From contig DATHOE010000009.1 of NCBI GenBank assembly GCA_035485275.1, positions 56,988 to 120,987 on the forward strand: a stretch of 64,000 nt of DNA, in the 5' to 3' direction. This stretch comes from DAIDJD01 sp035485275 (GTDB lineage: Bacteria; Oederibacteriota; JAJYGY01; DAIDJD01). Below are positions 60,324-64,000 of this stretch, one piece after another; position 1 is the stretch's first letter; every line of letters begins with the position of its first letter. The position numbers and the translations under genes are program-made. The notes beneath the pieces are model-generated. The model saw only the letters and a program-made list of their open reading frames with translations. It did no database searches and was not told where the DNA came from.

Positions 60324-60899
60324 GTGAATCGCCGCTACTTTTTCGGCCTGGGTAACCCGGGCCCCCGTTATGCCCGCACCCGCCACAACGTGGGTTGGTG
60401 GGTCCTGGACGCCCTTCAAAAGGCCTGGGACCTGCCCGAGGCCGGCAGCCGGAACCAATCCGAGTTCCGGCGCGGGGTGGTGCAGGGGGTCAAGGTGACC
60501 CTGGTGTGGCCCCAGACCTTCATGAATTTGAGCGGGACCTGCCTGGCCGAATGGAAGCGCCGGGAGGGCCTGGATCCGGCCACGGAAGCGCTGGTGCTGT
60601 ACGACGACATGGACCTGGCGCCCGGGCGCCTGCGTCTGCGGCCCGCGGGCAGCGGCGGCTCCCACAACGGCATGAAGGACATCGTGGAGCGCCTTGGAAG
60701 CCCCGCCGTGCCCCGCTTGCGCTTGGGGGTGGGCCGGCCGTTGGATCCCGCCGATTGGGCGGACTACGTCCTCGCCTCCATAGCCCCCGCGGAAAAATCG
60801 GCTTTGGAGTCCGCCGTGGCGCGCGCCGTGGAGGCCTGCGGGCTCTTCCTCACCGAAAGCGAGATACCCAAGCTGATGAACCGGGTCAACGCCGCATGA
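60324..60899 (+). CDS. pth: Peptidyl-tRNA hydrolase
   Basis: The enzyme releases tRNA from prematurely dissociated peptidyl-tRNA. The 191-aa product has G-L-G-N-P-G-P-R-Y near the N-terminus, catalytic H21 in R-H-N-V-G, F-M-N-L-S-G, D-D-M-D-L and G-S-G-G-S-H-N-G-M-K motifs. GTG 60324 lies 14 nt after the terminator and lacks a clear Shine-Dalgarno, so initiation is weak or leaderless. The sigma factor gene starts by ATGA overlap. Confidence 0.95.
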   Translation: MNRRYFFGLGNPGPRYARTRHNVGWWVLDALQKAWDLPEAGSRNQSEFRRGVVQGVKVTLVWPQTFMNLSGTCLAEWKRREGLDPATEALVLYDDMDLAPGRLRLRPAGSGGSHNGMKDIVERLGSPAVPRLRLGVGRPLDPADWADYVLASIAPAEKSALESAVARAVEACGLFLTESEIPKLMNRVNAA

Positions 60900-61495
60900 G
60901 CACATGGAAGCCCGGAACTCCCGAGGAGGCTCTCCTTGAGGAAGGCTGGATCCGCGCGTGCCAAGCTGGCGACCTGGACGGCCTGGAAGCCCTCTACGAC
61001 AAGTACCACCGCCAGCTTTATGCCTATCTGCTGGCGATGCTGCGTTCCCCCCACGCGGCCGAGGACGTGGTCCAGGACATATTCGTCAAATTGCACCACC
61101 AGATGGGCTCCTACCGCTTCCAGTCCCCTTTCCACCATTGGCTCTTCCGTCTTGCGCGCAACCAGGCCATCGACCATCTCAGGCGGGAGAAGGTGCGCTT
61201 CACCACCAGTTTGGACGAGAATCCCCTGGAGGGGGTGCCGCTGCGCGAACGGGTGCCCTCCCGGGGAGGTGACGCCGCCGAGGCCCTGGTGGGGGAGGAA
61301 CGGGCCGCGCAGGTGCGCGCAGCTGTGGCCGAACTGCCCCAGAGCTTCCGGGAAGTCGTGATCCTGCGGGAATGGCAGGACCTGGCCTATGAGGAGATCG
61401 CCCAAAGGCTCGGCTTGAGCGTCGGAACGGTGAAATCCAGGCTTTTCAGGGCTCGGAGCGAACTGGAAAAGCGCCTGAAAAATATTCATATTTGA
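60896..61495 (+). CDS. ECF-type RNA polymerase sigma factor
   Basis: The 199-aa product has region 2 (L-Y-A-Y-L-L near 42, D-V-V-Q-D-I-F-V-K-L, then W-L-F-R-L-A-R-N-Q-A-I-D-H-L-R-R) and region 4 (L-P-Q-S-F-R-E-V, Y-E-E-I-A-Q-R-L-G-L-S-V-G-T-V-K-S-R-L-F-R-A-R split across helices), the standard two-domain ECF layout. ATG 60896 overlaps the pth stop. The next gene encodes a transmembrane protein that starts like an anti-sigma factor, the usual partner arrangement. The regulon cannot be predicted here. Confidence 0.9.
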   Translation: MSTWKPGTPEEALLEEGWIRACQAGDLDGLEALYDKYHRQLYAYLLAMLRSPHAAEDVVQDIFVKLHHQMGSYRFQSPFHHWLFRLARNQAIDHLRREKVRFTTSLDENPLEGVPLRERVPSRGGDAAEALVGEERAAQVRAAVAELPQSFREVVILREWQDLAYEEIAQRLGLSVGTVKSRLFRARSELEKRLKNIHI

Positions 61496-61575
61496 GAGCG
61501 TCAAACACGGAACTCCGGACCGATCTGGCGCGTCACTGTCGGGCTGGAAGAGTTCCATCAAGGTGTTGAAACCCC

Positions 61576-62985
61576 ATGGCTGAAGACCTGAATTCAATCT
61601 TAAACGCATACCTCGACGGCCGCCTCAGCCAGGCGCAGCGCGCAAAGGTGGAAGCACGCCTGAAAACGCCGTCCGTGGCCCGCAAGCTTGAGGGATTGCG
61701 GCGCGTGCGCGCGGCAGTGCGCGAGGCCCTGCCGCAACCCAGCCAAGAACAGAGCCGGCGCATGTGGGCGTCCATCCAGGGGCAACTGGGCCCCGCCGCT
61801 GCCGATGCCCGGCTTCCCGAACAGGCGCCCCTTGTTTCCCCGTCTTTGGACCCGTCCCCGGCTGAGCCCTGGCACGCGTTCTTCACCCGCCCCTGGATGC
61901 GCCCGGTATGGGGCATGGGGCTCGCCGGGGCCGCCTTGGTCCTGGTTTTGTTCCTGAACCCCCGCATGTCGACCCGTGTCGCGCCGCCGCCGGTGGCCCC
62001 CTCCTCCCAGATATCCGCTGGGACGGGCGCTCCGGCCTCCCTGGCCTCCGAGAACAGCTCCAGGACCGCACAGATCTCCGCGCGGACCCAGGAGCCAGTC
62101 GAGGCCGAACCCGGGCCCGCCGCGGTCCTGGCCGAGGCACCCAAACCCAAGGAGACCCCCGCGGAAAGCGAGCCCCTGCCTACGGAAGCCGCGGCCGCCC
62201 CTGCCGTGGCCGCTCTGCCCGCGGCTGTTTCCCCGCCCTCCGCCGCCGGGCCCACGGAAGTGGAACTGGCCCTGGCCGACAACAAGGTCGACGACATGAT
62301 CGACCAGTTCATGACCGTGCGGCAGCCCAGGAGCGTTCCGGCGGTGGTGGACATGGAGCCGTCCCCCCAAGCCCAGTCCCCTTCCCTGGGATTCTCGGGC
62401 GCGGACGTGGACTATCAGCAGGCCGCGGTGCCGGTTCAGCCCGCGGACGCGGATGGCCCTGCGGGCCGGGTCCAAGGATCCAAGGACGCCGGCGGGTTCT
62501 GGAACTGGACTCCGGCCGCGTCGGCCTTGAACCAGCGCAATTGGCCGCAAGCCCGCGTCGAATTGCAGGCCGCGCAAAACAAGGCCTCCGAGGCCGCGGA
62601 ACGGGCTTTTGCCGATTCGGCCCTGACCTTGCTGTCCGCGCCGGGGGGCCCCTTGGAAGCGGCCTTGCCGGCCTTGCCGCCCGTCGGCGATTTGCGGGTC
62701 TTGAGCGCGGGGACCTGGCAGTTGTTGGTGGACAGCAAATTGGCCCGTTTCGGCGGCGGCGTCAGCGTGCGCTTGCCCGGCCTGCGCGAGGACGGCGATT
62801 CATTCCTCCTGGATCTGACCTTTGATCGCGGAGAATTCGCGCCCGGGGCCCACTTCGTCCGCGTCAGCGGGGAAGCGCCGGTCAAAGTGATCGACTCCGC
62901 CAAGCAGCCGGTATCTGCGGACGATTTTTATGCGCCCAATGGAGCGGACTATGACATTTCGGACCACGAATTGAGGTTACGGTAA
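61576..62985 (+). CDS. Transmembrane anti-sigma factor-like protein without zinc motif
   Basis: The N-terminal 60 residues (L-N-A-Y-L-D-G-R-L-S, then R-L-K-T-P-S-V-A-R-K-L) resemble the sigma-binding helix bundle of anti-sigma factors. A single membrane helix at about 109-130 separates it from a Pro/Ala-rich extracytoplasmic spacer and a C-terminal beta-domain of about 150 residues. The H-x3-C-x2-C zinc motif of ZAS proteins is absent. The gene lies 80 nt downstream of the sigma gene, so it is probably co-transcribed and anchors or inactivates that sigma factor. What the outer domain senses is unknown. Confidence 0.7.
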   Translation: MAEDLNSILNAYLDGRLSQAQRAKVEARLKTPSVARKLEGLRRVRAAVREALPQPSQEQSRRMWASIQGQLGPAAADARLPEQAPLVSPSLDPSPAEPWHAFFTRPWMRPVWGMGLAGAALVLVLFLNPRMSTRVAPPPVAPSSQISAGTGAPASLASENSSRTAQISARTQEPVEAEPGPAAVLAEAPKPKETPAESEPLPTEAAAAPAVAALPAAVSPPSAAGPTEVELALADNKVDDMIDQFMTVRQPRSVPAVVDMEPSPQAQSPSLGFSGADVDYQQAAVPVQPADADGPAGRVQGSKDAGGFWNWTPAASALNQRNWPQARVELQAAQNKASEAAERAFADSALTLLSAPGGPLEAALPALPPVGDLRVLSAGTWQLLVDSKLARFGGGVSVRLPGLREDGDSFLLDLTFDRGEFAPGAHFVRVSGEAPVKVIDSAKQPVSADDFYAPNGADYDISDHELRLR

Positions 62986-63331
62986 AAAACAAGTTCTTGC
63001 CCAATGGGGACTGCATTTTTGGGTCAAAATTGATTAAAATCAAATCGTTTGAATTTTTGGAAATTCATATTTTGTAATTTTATCGTCAAATTTACCTCCC
63101 AAAAAGAGCCATAAATATTGACAACATTTTAGGTATTTTTGTAAATATGTACTCCTGCTGGCTAGCGAGAATATATCATAAAACGCTCGATTTCTAGGAT
63201 AAAACGGGTAAAATGTAGGACGCTCCAGGGCCGCGACTTACTTAAACTTTAAACGCTTCAAGACGATGGCTGAAGAGAAGAAGGAAGACCTGATAGGATA
63301 CGGGGTTTCATAAGCTCATTTTGAAGAAGTG
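62986..63331 (+). other. AT-rich intergenic region between anti-sigma and lectin genes
   Basis: This 346-base stretch is strikingly AT-rich for the window. It contains two short inverted repeats: TTGATT-AA-AATCAA (63030-63043) and GAATTT-TTGG-AAATTC (63051-63066). It also holds the promoter candidate at 63118-63147 and a 15-codon open frame (63266-63313, MAEEKKEDLIGYGVS) with no good ribosome site. I see no tRNA or known riboswitch. Confidence 0.6.
63118..63147 (+). promoter_or_regulatory. Candidate promoter for the lectin gene
   Basis: TTGACA (63118-63123) and TAAATA (63142-63147) have 18-base spacing in an AT-rich gap. A start near 63154 would leave a leader of about 178 nt before ATG 63332, long enough to carry regulation. 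Confidence 0.45.
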
Positions 63332-64000
63332 ATGAAAGCGAAAAACATAGTTTCATATCGCGGATTTATCTCCGGGGCGCTTTTCGCGCTCGGCCTGATG
63401 CTGTGCCCGATTAGCCTCTTCGCCGCCTTGGACCAGATCCCTTGGGTCCTGCAGGGCAACGCCGTCAATGCGCAGACCGGCAACGTGGTGATCGTCCCGG
63501 ACCAGAACGGCCTGACCGGGCCCGGTAACCAGGTCGGGGCCATGTGGGACCCCTGCGCCATCAACGTCAATGACAGCTTCAACCTCAGCTGGACCGTCAA
63601 CCTGGGCGGCAACGAAATGCCCTGCGGCGCCGACGGCATGGCCTTCGTGCTGCAGACCGGCGGCACGGGCGTCATCGGTCTCGCCTCGGGCGAGCACGGC
63701 TATGACAACGGCAGCATCCCGACCACCTCGCTGGCGGTGGTCTTGGACACCTACCAGAACGTGGGAGGGCTGTACCAGGATCCGGCCTACGAAAGCCTGG
63801 GCATCGAGGACAACAACAACGTGGAGGACGCGTCCTGCAACGGGACCGGGCCGGTGACGATCGCCAACACCTTCGGCGGCTGCCGCCCCCCCATCCTTCC
63901 CGGCGGGGCGAACGCGAGCAACGGCCAGAACCTCACCGTGGACTTCATCTGGACCCCCAACACGGTCACGGGCGACGCCACCTACGAGGTTTTGGTCAAC
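63332..64000 (+). CDS. Secreted L-type lectin domain protein (3' truncated by window end)
   Basis: The frame runs off the window, so only 223 residues are seen. A signal peptide spans 1-31 (hydrophobic core G-A-L-F-A-L-G-L-M-L, ending L-F-A-A). The mature part matches bacterial L-type (legume-like) lectin domains: D101-G-M-A-F-V-L-Q-T, then a loop with G-L-A-S-G-E-H-G-Y, and V-V-L-D139-T-Y-Q-N. In the family the conserved Asp residues coordinate metal near the sugar site. Several cysteines (C75, C98) may form disulfides outside the cell. GAAGAAG lies just upstream of the ATG. The rest of the protein, likely with repeat or FlgD-like domains, lies beyond the edge. Confidence 0.75.
   Translation, partial: MKAKNIVSYRGFISGALFALGLMLCPISLFAALDQIPWVLQGNAVNAQTGNVVIVPDQNGLTGPGNQVGAMWDPCAINVNDSFNLSWTVNLGGNEMPCGADGMAFVLQTGGTGVIGLASGEHGYDNGSIPTTSLAVVLDTYQNVGGLYQDPAYESLGIEDNNNVEDASCNGTGPVTIANTFGGCRPPILPGGANASNGQNLTVDFIWTPNTVTGDATYEVLVN

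Noticed and set aside
63154..63331. Long lectin leader considered as a cyclic-di-GMP or other known riboswitch
   Set aside because: I could not find the conserved core of any known riboswitch class.

Overview
The window is about 64 kb of high-GC bacterial chromosome. Coding is dense and almost entirely on the + strand, with many ATGA, GTGA and TGATG stop/start overlaps. I see no rRNA, tRNA, CRISPR array, insertion sequence or phage gene. Several traits point to an uncultivated Gram-negative lineage: three PorV/PorQ-like outer-membrane proteins, secreted proteins with Thr/Pro/Ser linkers and FlgD-like C-terminal domains, DUF11 repeats, and Chlor_Arch_YYY membrane proteins. Elusimicrobiota or FCPU426-like phyla are my best guess, but the taxonomy is inference only.

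Layout. (1) 1-678 is the 3' end of an AT-richer gene, probably a glycosidase-type (alpha/alpha)6 barrel. (2) 749-4348 is a housekeeping run: M24 aminopeptidase, efp, accB, accC. (3) 4389-9014 holds a polytopic membrane protein, a secreted DUF11/FlgD-type protein, a HIT hydrolase and a glycerophosphodiesterase, followed by a convergent degenerate HPt-like gene. (4) 9553-17792 runs from a sigma70-type promoter: lipoprotein, decaprenyl-phosphate phosphoribosyltransferase-like UbiA protein, a 1596-residue GT-C/Chlor_Arch_YYY fusion, an outer-membrane protein and a polyprenyl-phosphate hexose synthase-like GT2. (5) 18019-47176 is a 23-gene, roughly 29-kb unidirectional run behind a perfect TTGACA-N16-TATAAT promoter. 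It encodes a second Chlor_Arch_YYY protein, a TIGR03663/Agl23-like protein, four single-pass beta-propeller proteins, two further GT-C-like proteins (one with PA14), five GT2 and one GT4 glycosyltransferases, a Wzx-type flippase, a YbhN/AglD-like protein, methyltransferases, a CDP-paratose epimerase-like SDR, an FAD oxidoreductase and a PorV-like protein. (6) 47185-56265 holds a radical SAM protein, secreted and surface proteins, cutA, UDP-xylose synthase and a second epimerase. (7) 56299-62985 holds dut, a free-standing micro-ORF transcript, a glmU-like gene with a degenerate pyrophosphorylase half, prs, rplY, pth, and an ECF sigma/anti-sigma pair. (8) 62986-64000 is an AT-rich promoter region and the 5' part of a secreted L-type lectin.

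How the genes fit together. Regions 4-6 look like one envelope-glycan or protein-glycosylation system. SDR enzymes supply nucleotide sugars. GT2 enzymes and the DPPR synthase would load sugars on polyprenyl phosphate. GT-C enzymes would use those lipid-linked donors outside the membrane, and a flippase and AglD-like protein would handle lipid-linked glycans. Membrane-tethered beta-propellers sit next to the GT-C genes and may be partners. The Chlor_Arch_YYY plus TIGR03663 pairing is otherwise best known from Archaea and Chloroflexi and has no assigned function, so this cluster is the best candidate for a little-described system here.
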